64,000 nucleotides of DNA, taken from positions 68,944,458-69,008,457 of the forward strand of contig NC_030823.1 of the NCBI RefSeq assembly GCF_001704415.2, read 5' to 3'. The DNA is from Capra hircus. Lineage: Eukaryota > Chordata > Mammalia > Artiodactyla > Bovidae. Within the stretch, counting starts at the first letter, position 1. Every line of letters begins with the position of its first letter. Shown piece after piece: positions 46,442 through 57,099 of this stretch. The position numbers were made by a program, and so were the translations under genes. Under the pieces are notes generated by a model. It saw nothing but the letters and a program-made list of their open reading frames with translations. It was not told the origin of the DNA and searched no databases.

Positions 46442-47535
46442 TGCTCAAAATTCTCCAAGCCAGGCTTCAGCAATACGTGAACCGTGAACTTCCTGATGTT
46501 CAAGCTGGTTTAGAAAAGGCAGAGGAACCAGAGATCAAATTGCCAATATCCACTGGATCATGGAAAAAGCAAGAGAGTTCCAGAAAAACATCTATTTCTG
46601 CTTTATTGACTATGCCAAAGCCTTTGACTGTGTGGATCACAATAAACTGTGGAAAATTCTGAAAGAGATGGCAATACCAGACCACCTGACATGCCTCTTG
46701 AGAAACCTATATGCAGGTCAGGAAGCAACAGTTAGAAGTGGACATGGAACAACAGACTGGTTCCAAATAGGAAAAGGAGTACATCAAGGCTGTATATTGT
46801 CACCCTGCTTATTTAACTTCTATGCAGAGTACATCATGAGAAACGCTGGACTGGAAGAAACACAAGCTGGAATCAAGATTGCCAGGAGAAATATCAATAA
46901 CCTCAGATATGCAGATGACACCACCCTTATGGCAGAAAGCGAAGAGGAGCTAAAAAGCCTCTTGTTGAAATGAAAGAGGAGAGCGAAAAAGGTGTCTTAA
47001 AGCTCAACATTCAGAAAACGAAGATCATGGCATCTGGTCCCATCACTTCATGGGAAATAGATGGGGAAACAGTGGAAACAGTGTCAGACTTTATTTGGGG
47101 GGGCTCCAAAATCACTGCAGGTGGTGATTGCAGCCATGAAATTAAAAGACGCTTACTCCTTGGAAAAAAGTTATGACCAACCTACATAGCATATTCAAAA
47201 GCAGAGACATTACTTTGCCGACTAAGGTCCGTCTAGTCAAGGCTATGGTTTTTCCTGTGGTCATGTATGGATGTGAGAGTTGGACTGTGTAGAAGGCTGA
47301 GCGTTGAAGAATTGATGCTTTTGAGCTGTGGTGTTGGAGAAGACTCTTGAGAGTCCCTTGGACTGCAAGGAGATCCAACCAGTCCATTCTGAAGGAGATC
47401 AACCCCGGGATTTCCTTGGAAGGAATGATGCTGAAGCTGAAACTCCAGTACTCTGGCCACCTCATGAGAAGAGTTGACTCATTGGAAAAGACTCTGATGC
47501 TGGGAGGGATTGGGGGCAGGAGGAGAAAGGGATGA
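46388..47535 (+). pseudogene. BovB ORF, reverse transcriptase and C-terminus, frameshifted
   Basis: The RT continues in other frames: SNYRTITLISHACKVMLKIL (46303-46662 frame), then FIDYAKAFDCVDHNKLW, GVHQGCILSPCLF and LRYADDTTLM (46560-46973), with the YADD catalytic pair intact. Shifts are evident near 46388 and 46508, a stop falls at 46971-46973, and a TAG near 47289 interrupts SWTV...AE. The C-terminal knuckle region continues to YSGHLMRRVD (47347-47535). Confidence 0.88.
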
Positions 47536-48220
47536 CCGAGGATGAGATGGCTGGATGGCATCACAGACTTGATGGACATGAGTTTGAGTGAATTCCGGGA
47601 GTGGTGATGAACAGGGAGGCCTGGCGTGCTGCGATTCATGGGGTCACAGAGTTGGACACGACTGAGCGACTGAACTGAACTGAACTGAACTGAATGACTA
47701 ATAAAGCTGAGCATCTTTTCATATACTTATTAGCCATTTATATAGCCTCCCTGGTGAATCTTTGACCATTTTTATACTGAGTTGTCTGCTTACTGAGTTA
47801 AAGGGTTTCTTTATACATTCTGAAAACACATCAGTGCCTGGATGTCAACGTATTTTCTCCCAGTCTGTGGCCTGTCTTTTCAATCTTTTACTGTTAGCTT
47901 TTGAAGTGCAAATGTTTTTAATTTTAATGAAGCCCACTTTACCATTTTTTTCTTTTACAGATCATATTTTGGTGTCACATATAATAATTCTTTTCCTAAC
48001 CCAAGGTCATGAAGATTTTCTCCTATTTTTCCCTATGATTTTATAGTTTCAGCTCCACATATAGGTCTATGAGCTACTTTGAGTTAATTTTTGCATATGA
48101 TATGATTAAGAGTCTTAGTTCATTTTCATTTTAGCATGTTAATATTTTATTTTTCCAACACCATTTCTTGAAAAGACTGTTTTTCACCAAATTATCTTGG
48201 CATTTTTTATTGAAAAATCA

Positions 48221-48358
48221 TGGGATGCAGAGGGGTGTGAGAGGGGGGTTCAGGTTGGGGTACAGTGCACCTATGGCTGATTCATGTCAATGTATGGCAA
48301 AAACCACCACCATATTGTAAAGTAATTATCCTCCGATTAAATAAATAATTTTTTAAAA
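48221..48358 (+). mobile_element. Ruminant L1 (L1_BT type) 3' UTR, sense
   Basis: It has 'ggggttcaggttggggtaca', 'tgtatggcaaaaaccaccac' and 'attgtaaagtaattatcctc', ending ATTAAATAAATAATT. This is a strongly 5'-truncated insertion of the younger ruminant L1 type. Confidence 0.85.
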
Positions 48359-48811
48359 GAAGAATAAGGAAAAAGAATATTTAAAAATGAGTATGGTTAA
48401 TGCAGGAAGCCTAACATCCAACTAGTAGGTGTTCCAGGAAAAAGAAATACATGGAGGAGTGAAGAACTGTCAAATAAATAATACTTTAAAAACTTTCCAG
48501 GACTGAAATAAACACATCTACAGATCAAAAAAACAAAACAGTCTACTACTCAGTTCCAGCCAAAGCCATACATATCGTAATAGAACAAATTTTGAAGTAT
48601 GAGTATTTCAGTAAAAAATTATCACTATAAATTTGTATTAAGCATTTTAAGTGCTGACTTTTAATTGATAGTATAGTATACAATTTCTCATCTGCTATCA
48701 GCTGTTAGGTTATTTCTATAGTCTCTAGACTGTACATACTCTGTACTAAATAAATGCTCAGTTCCAATTGAAAAAAAAAATTGTTTCGGATACTCTAGGT
48801 CCCTTGTCTTT
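48359..48811 (+). mobile_element. Possible old L1 ORF1-side fragment
   Basis: The piece 'catccaactagtaggtgttc' followed by 'ctttccaggactgaaataaa' recalls the ORF1-side region of old L1s. The rest, to 48811, is unassigned and A/T-rich. Confidence 0.35.
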
Positions 48812-49497
48812 TTAAAAAAATAATTTATTTATTTTAATTGGAGGCTAATTACTTTACAATATTGTAGTGGCTTTCCCCATACATCGACACAAATAGCCAC
48901 AGGTGTACAGGTGTCCCCCATCCTGAACCCCTCTCCCACCTCCCTCCCCATCCCATCCCTCAGGGTCATCCCAGTGCACCAGCCCTGAGCGCCCTGTCTC
49001 ATGCATCGAATGTGGACTGGCAATCTATTTCACATATGGTAATATATATGTTTCAATGCTATTCTCTCAAACCATCCCACCCTCGCCTTCTCTCACAGAG
49101 TCCAAAAGTCTATTCTTTATCTCTGTGTCTCTTTTGCTGTCTTGCATTTAGGGTCATCATTACCATGTTTCTAAATTCCGTAAATATGCATTAATATACT
49201 GTATTGGTGTTTTTCTTTCTGACTTACTTCACTCTGTATAATAGGCTCCAGTTCATCCACCTCATTAGAACTGATTCAAATGCACTTTTTTTAATAGCTG
49301 AATAATATTCCATTGTGTATATGTACCACAACTTTCTTATCCATTCGTCTGCCAATGGACATCTAGGTTGCTTCCATATCCTGGCTATTGTAAACAGTGC
49401 TGCGATGAACATTGGGGTACACGTCTCTTTCAATTCTGCTTTCCTCGGTGTGTATGCCCAGCAGTGAGATTGCTGGGTCATATGGCAGCCCCTCCCT
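48812..49497 (-). mobile_element. Ruminant L1 (L1_BT type) ORF2 end and 3' UTR, antisense
   Basis: It reads as the reverse complement of the L1_BT 3' end: 'attggaggctaattacttta', then a CT-rich segment, then ORF2. The minus-strand frame 49517-49224 contains PMFIAALFTIARIWKQPRCP and YTMEYYSAIKK, the conserved C-terminus of L1 ORF2p. It is 5'-truncated with no RT or endonuclease. Confidence 0.9.
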
Positions 49498-50856
49498 TGC
49501 CTTTTTAAAATACTCATTTCTGAAGTCAGCTAAACATTTCCCAATTTTGCTAATCTTTTCAAAGAACCAACTTGAGATTTAATTTGTTTCTTATTTTTAT
49601 CTTCTAGCCAATGAAGATTTTCTCTTCACTGATTTCTGCTTTCTTTCTTCTGCTTGTTTTGGATTTATTTTGCTTTTTATAGTTTCTCTTTCTAGTTTCC
49701 TCAGTTCAAAGGTGAGATTTTCGTTTGAGACCATTCTTTTCCTATATAGATTTCTACAGCCATACATTTTTCTCAAGAACTGATGTACCTGTATCCTGTA
49801 AATTTTGATATATTGTGGATTTGTTTTCATTCCATTTAAAACATTTTATGGCTTTTCTTGGGATTTCTTCTTTGACTCAGGCTATTTAGAAGTGTGTTGT
49901 TTAATTTCTAAACATCTGTTATGGACTCACCAGATCTCTTTCTGTTGATGATTTCTAACAAAAAATTGTTACGGTCAGTGTATGCTATGTGATTTCAAGC
50001 CTTTCAAATACTGAAACTTGTTTTATGGCACAGCAAATGATCCACCACAGAGAATATTCCATGTGCATGTGATAAGAATGTATTCTACAATCACTGTTCT
50101 ATACATGTCCGAGTTGTTTGATAGTGTTGTTCAAGTCTTCTCTATATCATTGCTGATTTTCTATCAATGATCATGAATAGGGTATTGAAGCCTCCATTTA
50201 TTATTGGAATATCTACTTTTCCTTCAATTCAATTGGGCTTTGCTTCATATGTTTTGAAACTGTTATTAGAGCATATATATTTATAATTGTTATATCTTTC
50301 TTTGTATTGATCCTCTCATCATTATAAAAAATCTTAGTCTCTGCTAAGTCTCATCTTCACATCTATTTTACCTGATATTTAATAAAACCACTTCATCTCT
50401 CTTGTGGTCACTGTTTGCATCGTTTATCTTTTCCCACCCTTTTTCTTTCAACCTATTTGTGTTTATTAATTTAAGTATGCCTCTCATACACTGATAATTG
50501 GATCTTTTTTATCCAATGAACAATCTTTGTCTTTAGCTTCATATGCTTAGAGATTCACACTGACTGTTATTAACACGGTGAGTTCACATTTGCCATTTTG
50601 CTATGCTTTCTACAGTTACTGCCTTTTCTATTGCTCTTTACTGCCTTGTTTTGTGCCAAATACTTTTTACTGTACTGTTTCAGTTCCTCTATTAACTTAC
50701 TATTTTTTGAGTGGTTGCTATCAAGACTATAATATGCTTCTTGATTTATCACAGTCTACTTCAGATTAATACTAACTTGCTTCTTCCAGTGAAATGAAGA
50801 AATTTTGCTCTACTCTGGTTCTATCCCTTCTGCCTTCCTTTGTCTTAAATGTTGTA

Positions 50857-51075
50857 TGGTTGTTGCTGTTTAGTCGCTAAGTCACGTGTGACTCTTTGGT
50901 GACCCCATGGAGTGTAGCCCACCAGCTCCCCTGTCCATGTGATTTTCCAGGCAAGAATACTGAAATGCGTTGCCATTTCCTTCTCCAGGGGATCTTCCCA
51001 ACCCCAGGACCGAACCCAAGTCTCCTGCATTGGTAGGCAGATTCCTCACCACTGAGCCACCAGAGAAGCCCTAAA
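50857..51075 (-). mobile_element. Bov-tA SINE, antisense
   Basis: It has 'ttgctgtttagtcgctaagt', the core complement, 'ggggatcttcccaacccca' and a 'ccactgagccaccagagaag' head. The flanks taaatgttgtat and taaatactgtat are a likely decayed target duplication. Confidence 0.9.
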
Positions 51076-51789
51076 TACTGTATATTATATCTATATGTCA
51101 TTAAGTACTACATATATAGTCATTGAATACTATATATTACATATGTTATAAACCTACCAGCATGTTATAAATATTGCTTTGCTCAACCTTATGTTTTTTA
51201 AAAGAAGTTGAGCAGAGAAATGAGAAAAAAAATATTTAGTCTTCTCTATTAACGCATATTTATCTTTCTAACACTCTTCATTTCTATAAATTTAAGTCAC
51301 TATACAGTAACTTTCAGCCTAAGGACTTCCTGTATTATTCCTCATAAGACAGGTTTGCTAGGAATGAATGCTCTGTCTTTACTTGGAAATTTCTTTATTT
51401 CATATTTATTTTTTGAAGGATAATTTTGCTGGATAAGGGATTCTTGGCTGAAAGTTACTTCAACATTTTAAATATGCCTTTCCACTAACTTGTCTTCCAT
51501 TGTTTCTGATAAGAAGTTAGACATCAATGTTCCTTTGAATACAAGTTGTTCTTGGCTGCTTTCAAAATTTTCATCTTTGTTTTTGTCTTTCAACAATTGA
51601 AAGATGAAATATCCCTATGTGGATCTCTCTGTATTTTCCAACTTAATATCCACTAAGCTTCTTGAATGCATTTTAATGTTCTTCATCAAATTTGTGATGC
51701 TTTTAGCTATTATGTCTTAAACATTTTTTGCTGCCCTTTTCTCTATGTCCTCTCTTTCTGGAACTCCCATTATATGTATTTTGATGTAT

Positions 51790-52125
51790 TGGATGTGAGA
51801 GTTGGACTGTGAAGAAGATGAGCAGTGAAGAATTGATGCTTTTGAACTGTGGTGCTCGAGAAGACTCTTGAGAGTCCCTTGGACAGTAAGGAGCCACCTC
51901 ATGCGAAGAGTTGACTCATTGGAAAAGACCCTGATGCTGGAGGGGATTCAGGGCAGGAGGAGAAGGGGACGACAGAGGATCAGATGGCTGGATGGCATCA
52001 CCAACTCGATGCACATGAGTTTGGGTGAACTTCGGGAGTTAGTGATGGACAGGGAGGCCTGGCGTGCTGCGATTCATGGGGTCGCAAAGAGTCGGACACG
52101 ACTGAGCAACTGAACTAAACTAAAA
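51790..52125 (+). mobile_element. BovB 3'-end fragment with internal deletion, sense
   Basis: It begins in the C-terminal coding region ('tgagagttggactgtgaaga') and ends at the 'gactgagcaactgaactaaa' tail. Against the copy at 47340-47465 it lacks roughly 80 bases between 'ggacagtaaggag' and 'ccacctcatgcg'. Confidence 0.9.
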
Positions 52126-52449
52126 TATCATCTTACAGCTCTCCATATCCCTGTTCATTTTTCTTCAGACATTTTTAATCTGATTTTCAGACTGAATAAT
52201 TACTGTCTCCTGGTCTTCAAGTTCTTTGACTTTTCCTTCATCTGTCTCAAATTGCTGTTGAGATGCTCCAGGGAATTATTTTCACCTATTTAATTCTTCA
52301 TTTCAATTACAGTGCTTTCCAACTTGAGAATTTCTATTTGGCTCTTTTTTTTAAAAAAAATATGATTTCAATATCATTGAGAATCTTTATTTATTGATTC
52401 ATTATTATCTCAATTTCCTTTAATTCTTTTCTAATTAATTATTTTCAGT

Positions 52450-52743
52450 TGTTCTGGGTCTTTGTTGCTGCGTGCGGGCTTTCTCTAACTGCAGCAAGCA
52501 GGGGCTACTGTCTTTGTCGTGGCACACCAGCTTCTCACTGCGGCGACTTCTCTTGTGAATCACAGGTTCTAGGCGCACGGGCTTCAGTAGTTGTGGCACG
52601 CAGGCTCTAGACTGCAGGCTCGGCAGCTGTGGTGCACAAGCTTAGCTGCTCCACGGCATGTGGAATCTTTCTGGACCAGGAATCGAATCTGTGTCCCCTG
52701 AATTGGTAGGCAGATTCCTATCCACTGTAACACCAGGGAAGTC
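52450..52743 (-). mobile_element. CHR-type SINE (long form), antisense
   Basis: The complement of the long tRNA-Glu SINE runs from 'ttctgggtctttgttgctgc' through 'ggcttcagtagttgtggcac' to 'taacaccagggaagtc'. It is well preserved inside the old L1. Confidence 0.9.
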
Positions 52744-53110
52744 TTCCTTTAAGTTACTTATACACAGATTCCTTTAGTTCTTTGAATATAACTATAATAA
52801 CTGCTTTGAAGTCTTCACTATATCCAAAATCTGGGGACACCCAAGAGCAATTCCTATTGACTGCTCTTTTTCTCTGCCTATTTTGTTTCTGTGAATATCT
52901 TACAATATTTTGCTAAAAATGAGACATCTTAGACAATATATTTTAGTGACTCGAGTCATTCTTTCCATGAAGACAGTCACCATTGCTGTTTGTTGGTTCA
53001 TTCTTTGTTTGGTAACTTTTTCCAGCTAGATCTGTAAATCTGCTTTCCCCCACCCCCATCTCCAACTATAATAAGCAGAGGTTGACAGACCTGCTCATTT
53101 TTTTTTCCTT

Positions 53111-53687
53111 TCTTAATAAAAAAAAGTTTTTTTTTTCATTTTTAAGCTTGGTTTCCTAAGGGTCACTCCTGTGCCTGCATAGCTTAGGGGTCAACCAGTG
53201 ATTGAAAAGGGTTGCCAAGTCTGTCTAACTTTTTAATTTCCTTTTTTGAGAAGAGAACTTTCCAACCTTCTCATATATGGCTAGTTATTCACATATAAGA
53301 ATATCCCTAAAGCATATAGTTTTTTTCTTCAGAATTTAGTCAACTGCAATAAAATATCTGGATGATTACATTAGTGGTTCCACAACTGTAGGAAATCCCA
53401 CTACTCAGATTAAACCTACACATTTGTTTCTTGTTTTTCCTTTATTTCTATTTTTTTTCTTTCATTCACTAATCATTAATTCAATTATTCATATAAAAAT
53501 ATCAGTTGATTTCCTATTGGGTGCCAATCCACTACCTTTCTAGACCTTCTCAACATGTATCACCAGTAGTTGCCTCCTCTTACACTGGCAACCCTACACT
53601 ATAATTCAGCTACATACTTCATCAAATTATAAATTACTACACGTCATGAGCTCCCAATGCTGCTCTATCAATAATAATAATACAAAG
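53111..53687. other. Intron stretch with nothing recognised
   Basis: AT-rich intronic DNA between the old L1 and a MIR. No supported feature. Confidence 0.4.
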
Positions 53688-53926
53688 TTTTTATGTGACA
53701 CTTACTGTGTACTAGGCATTATTCTAATTGCCTTGTATAAATTAGTTCATCGAAGTCACAACAACTCTATGAATAGTTACTATAATTATTTCTGTTTTAT
53801 AGATGAGAAGATAGAAACTTGTTTAAGGTCATATTAGGCAGTAGACGGCAAGGATACGATCTGAATTCAGGCACTAAGTCTCCAGAAGCCATGCTGTTAA
53901 CCACAACACTACACTGCCTTATGAGT
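53688..53926 (+). mobile_element. MIR SINE
   Basis: A nearly complete MIR: 'cttactgtgtactaggcatt', then 'gttttatagatgagaagata', 'taaggtcatattaggcagta' and 'atgctgttaaccacaacact'. It is an ancient mammalian tRNA-derived SINE. Confidence 0.85.
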
Positions 53927-55599
53927 GTGTGATCTACAAATGCCAAGAATCTATTACTTCACTTTGATATTACCAAATCCACAAGGGCAGTGAAGTATAT
54001 ACTTCAAAAGACTGTACTCTCAGTCTTTTCACTTGACATTATTGTATCCAGCATTCAAAATGAATTTTTATTAAAGTGTATTGAGTACAAAGACTTTTTA
54101 TATTAGAAGTTGCTAAAGTGTGTTAAGAGAAAAGCTGTTATTATAAAACAAACATCTAAGAACATTCTAACATAGCAAATCCATTTTCAAAATCAGACAA
54201 TTCATATCTACTGATTGAGGCTTAGAAGGCATCAAACAGTTGAATATAAAACTAAAATACTACACATTGGTAAGAATTAACTAAACGATAGCATGTTTTT
54301 TTAATATTTCAGCAAATATGTAAACATGTAAGTTCTCTCTTTCTTGTTACAATTGGTTTTTCCACCCCCATTCTCTCCAAACCATGACCTCATTATGAAA
54401 TTCCAATGAAAGTTCATATTTTGACTTTTACTAAAGTCAGTTTACCTTAGTTCATGAACTCTTCTATAAACTTGTAAGTATAAATCCACAGGCAAAAATA
54501 TAACTGTTTTACCCATAACTGTCTTGCTTATTCTGCCATTTAAAATATTAATACTATCCCAGATCTTCTGAGAGATTTCACAAAGATTCTTCTCCTAAGA
54601 GAATGTGTTGACCAGTGGCAAAACCAGGACAGTCACTGCCAACTTTCTTTCTCTTAAAGAATAGACAGTAACGCTGAGCAATGGAAGCAGAGAAGTTTGT
54701 TTTGATGGTCTTTTTCTCATATAATATCTTTCAACTGACAAAGCAATTGTGTCATAAAAATCTAAATGTACACTGTGAAGTACAAACATACATGCTCTGA
54801 GGATCTGTAAATTGTAAATATATATTTTTTAATTGCATTCAAAATGTAACTATGCTTACTTCAGCACCATTCACTTGGACTGAGATGACTAAACCATGGG
54901 TACAGGGAATTATGAACTCTAGGAAGAAAGCAAGCAGCTAAAAAGACCAAAGAGAGGAAAATCTCCTCAAAGTGGACTAATTCTTTCCATATAAATCATT
55001 TGATGATTTTTTAAAATAACCTCTATGAACTGTGAGGTAGTGGAAGAGGAAAGTCAAAATGACAGATTGCTAATCATGACAAGAGACCTCTTTCCCCTTT
55101 CCTGATGATGTTTCCTTAACGTGAGTGGTAGTTTCCTTAGGCAGGCCAGGGACAGAATGCCGCTTTACTATGTAAGTATGCTCTATAAGATATATACACA
55201 TCTGCATAGGGAAACTTAACATACCCTAAGCTCAGACTCCTTACAATATAAATTCTGATAGACAGGAGCAGCAGATCTTTATTAATTACTGTGGGGAATT
55301 CTATTCTCAGTATTTGTCATGATGACTATCTCTTTAAGAAAGAGAAACAAACAACAGCAGTTGCTAGCCTTCCTTAAATTAATAGACAAAAGAAAAAGAC
55401 TTTGAATTTACCTTGCTGTTCCACAACAAATAAGAGGAAAATAGAGGAGGAGATGTCCTTTCTCTCCATTAGAATGAAATGTTTTATGAGTCTTTACATT
55501 ACCTCTTAATCCTTGTACAAAGTGCTCAGGGTACTCTCATCTCACTATTTTCAACCTAATTATGTTTCTTTACATTTTACATACTCTGGACAAATGAAT
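53927..55599. other. Intron stretch, mostly unremarkable
   Basis: AT-rich intronic sequence. I recognise no clear repeat and no exon in either orientation. Confidence 0.45.
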
Positions 55600-56075
55600 C
55601 TTCCTGAAGCACAACTCTGATCCTTTCATTCTTTGTGCACAAAAACTTCAAATCTCAGTTTTCTTTACTGAATTAAATACTATCATTCTCCCCTGGTATT
55701 CATGATAAGAGAATCCCAGCTTCTCTTTCCACACTCATTTACTACTATTACTCATCCCTATATTCTCCCTGTACTCTAGGTAAACCAAACTTTTGATTTC
55801 CCAAATTGAGTCTTTCTGACTCAGTCCTCGCCTTCATTCAAACTTTTCATCCCTCCCAGCTATTCCCCCACATCTAACCTTCTGGCTAAAGCTCCACGAA
55901 AGTAACACTCATTACATAAAACCTTCCTTAACACCACCACTGTATCAGTTAGAACACCTCTTTATCCTGACTTGCCAAAGTATTTTTTAAACCTCTCTGA
56001 TAGCCTTTATCAAATCCATCTGTGATATAGCTATTTGTGAGTCTCAGGTTTGCAGCTTATGACACCATGCCTTTA
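55600..56075 (+). mobile_element. Possible L2 3' end
   Basis: CT-rich sequence with 'aaaaccttccttaacaccac' and 'tagcctttatcaaatccatc' is in the order expected for an L2 3' end. It is decayed, so this is tentative. Confidence 0.4.
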
Positions 56076-57003
56076 TATATATTTGCTGAATGGAACCAAA
56101 ATCACTGCCTAAGAAAATACTAGGTAATCTTTTCTTAATATATTATCCCTCCTCCTTTTTTTTCTCTCACTTTTTTTCTTTTTTACAAATTTTGTTTTCC
56201 TTTATTTAAAAAATAATTTATGTTTCATTAAACAAAAACTTTGGTTCTTCATCTTTTTCAAATAAGTTTTCCATTGATATTTTCCCAAAAGTGAAAGGGA
56301 TCGCAGTTCTGACAACTCTTGCTGATCTGTGGTGAGTCTGCCATAAAGCTAGACAAGCATTTTAAATGCAGGGAATCAATTTAAGGAGCTCACTAGAGTA
56401 AGCCTACCTCTGGGATACCAAACTTTAATTATCAATAGTCTCTTTCTCCAAAGCCACCAGAGATACACTAACTGACAGCAATATTCCAGTTCCATGAATG
56501 GCTCTAAAGTGATTTAACTTGGCAGGATTTTCTACCACTTCTCTCCCAACCAGCCAATTCTTAAGCTTATCAATATGAATCAAAGATTTAAAATAGCCAT
56601 TTATGAAATGCCGAGACTAGCTCTAAGGAATAAACGCTTCAATAACTTAAAAAAAAAAAAAGGAAAAAAGGAGCCATTCGTATATGGTTATGAAATATAA
56701 AGCAGCTACAGACAGGCTTAAAAGCAATACTTAAATCTCACGCCTACACAGATATATGGAATTGACTAAACATTAGCCTGGATTTCAGAAATAAAAAAAA
56801 AGTAATACAACTTTTAACTGTTCTCTTTGACATCACCAATACTTAGATAATAACAGAAGCCTAAAGATACACAGTACTAGTTCTGAATGTGCAATTACTA
56901 ATGGGTCCTTCTTGCCCAAAACTAATTTCTTTAAGGTTTTAGAGGTGTGGGCTCTGCCAGTCTGCATGGTTGATATACTTGGCCAATAGGTCAATTCAAT
57001 TAC
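56076..57003. other. Intron stretch next to the RPS6KC1 exon
   Basis: Intronic DNA with A- and T-runs (for example 56648-56660). No feature is supported beyond the splice donor at 57003-57002. Confidence 0.45.
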
Positions 57004-57099
57004 CTGTTGAATGAGTGAGCGAGCCTCTTCAGAGACACATTCTGGCATGTTCAAAGTGGTGTGAGTATTTATTCCTGCTGGATGGCACTCAACCAGAGT
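57004..57099 (-). CDS. RPS6KC1: RPS6KC1, penultimate coding exon
   Basis: This 96-base exon encodes exactly 32 codons, TLVECHPAGINTHTTLNMPE followed by CVSEEARSLIQQ, part of the C-lobe of the RPS6KC1 kinase domain between subdomains IX and XI. The minus strand has a good 3' splice site (gattgtttcag) at the left of the frame and a GTAATT donor after CAACAG. Both ends are phase 0, matching the neighbouring exons. An open frame runs on past both splice sites and hides the exon limits. The limits are set by the family sequence and the splice motifs. Confidence 0.96.

Larger units (their letters stand above)
43405..47692 (+). mobile_element. Chimeric ANKRD26-exon/BovB retro-insertion
   Basis: One ~4.29 kb insertion flanked by the exact 12-bp repeat aatgactaataa at 43393-43404 and 47693-47704. 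Looser similarity continues past the left copy (ctgttgagc against agctgagc), so the duplication may be up to ~20 bp and the insert may start nearer 43414. Order on the plus strand: ANKRD26-like 5' UTR and exon (to 43817), antisense BovB piece (43818-43889), sense BovB (43890-47692) ending in the (ACTGA)n tail. A single duplication around all parts implies one retrotransposition of a composite RNA. It lies antisense to RPS6KC1 in its last intron. Confidence 0.85.
43890..47692 (+). mobile_element. BovB (RTE) LINE, near full length, sense
   Basis: It contains the GC-rich 5' region (43890-44400), a leader that includes a Bov-tA-like segment ('gagaagggaatggcaagcca' near 44612), the endonuclease-RT coding region (about 44870-47535) and the 3' end with a CTGAA repeat tail. 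It is the only BovB in the window with its 5' region. Several single-base losses and a stop break the ORF, so it is not autonomous now. Confidence 0.93.
42405..48220 (-). mobile_element. Old L1 3' region, antisense, split by Bov-tA and BovB
   Basis: Visible pieces are 42405-42807, 43019-43404 and 47705-48220. They carry the reverse complement of L1 3' sequence such as 'gcaaccactgatttgctttc', 'tcagcaatgtatgagagttt', 'aatgactaataa' and then 'gagcatcttttcatatactt' across the BovB insertion. Removing the insertion restores the L1 reading, so this is the target into which the BovB composite landed. Confidence 0.8.
49498..53110 (-). mobile_element. Old L1M, antisense, with three nested insertions
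   Basis: A long T-rich antisense L1: 'tttgctaatcttttcaaaga', 'agtgtgttgtttaatttcta', 'ataagacaggtttgctagga', 'gattttcagactgaataatt' and 'aatttctatttggctctttt' appear in the order of the reverse complement of old L1 (ORF2 outward to the 5' side). It is interrupted by a Bov-tA (50857-51075), a BovB fragment (51790-52125) and a CHR SINE (52450-52743). No frame survives. Confidence 0.7.
41403..57003 (-). other. RPS6KC1: Last intron of RPS6KC1
   Basis: It is bounded by a GTAATT donor (57003 downwards) and a TTAG acceptor (41404-41403) on the minus strand. It contains a BovB composite, several L1s and SINEs listed separately. Most LINE sequence between 42.4 and 53.1 kb lies antisense to the plus strand, so it is sense to this gene. 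The BovB composite is the opposite, transcribed against RPS6KC1. Confidence 0.85.
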
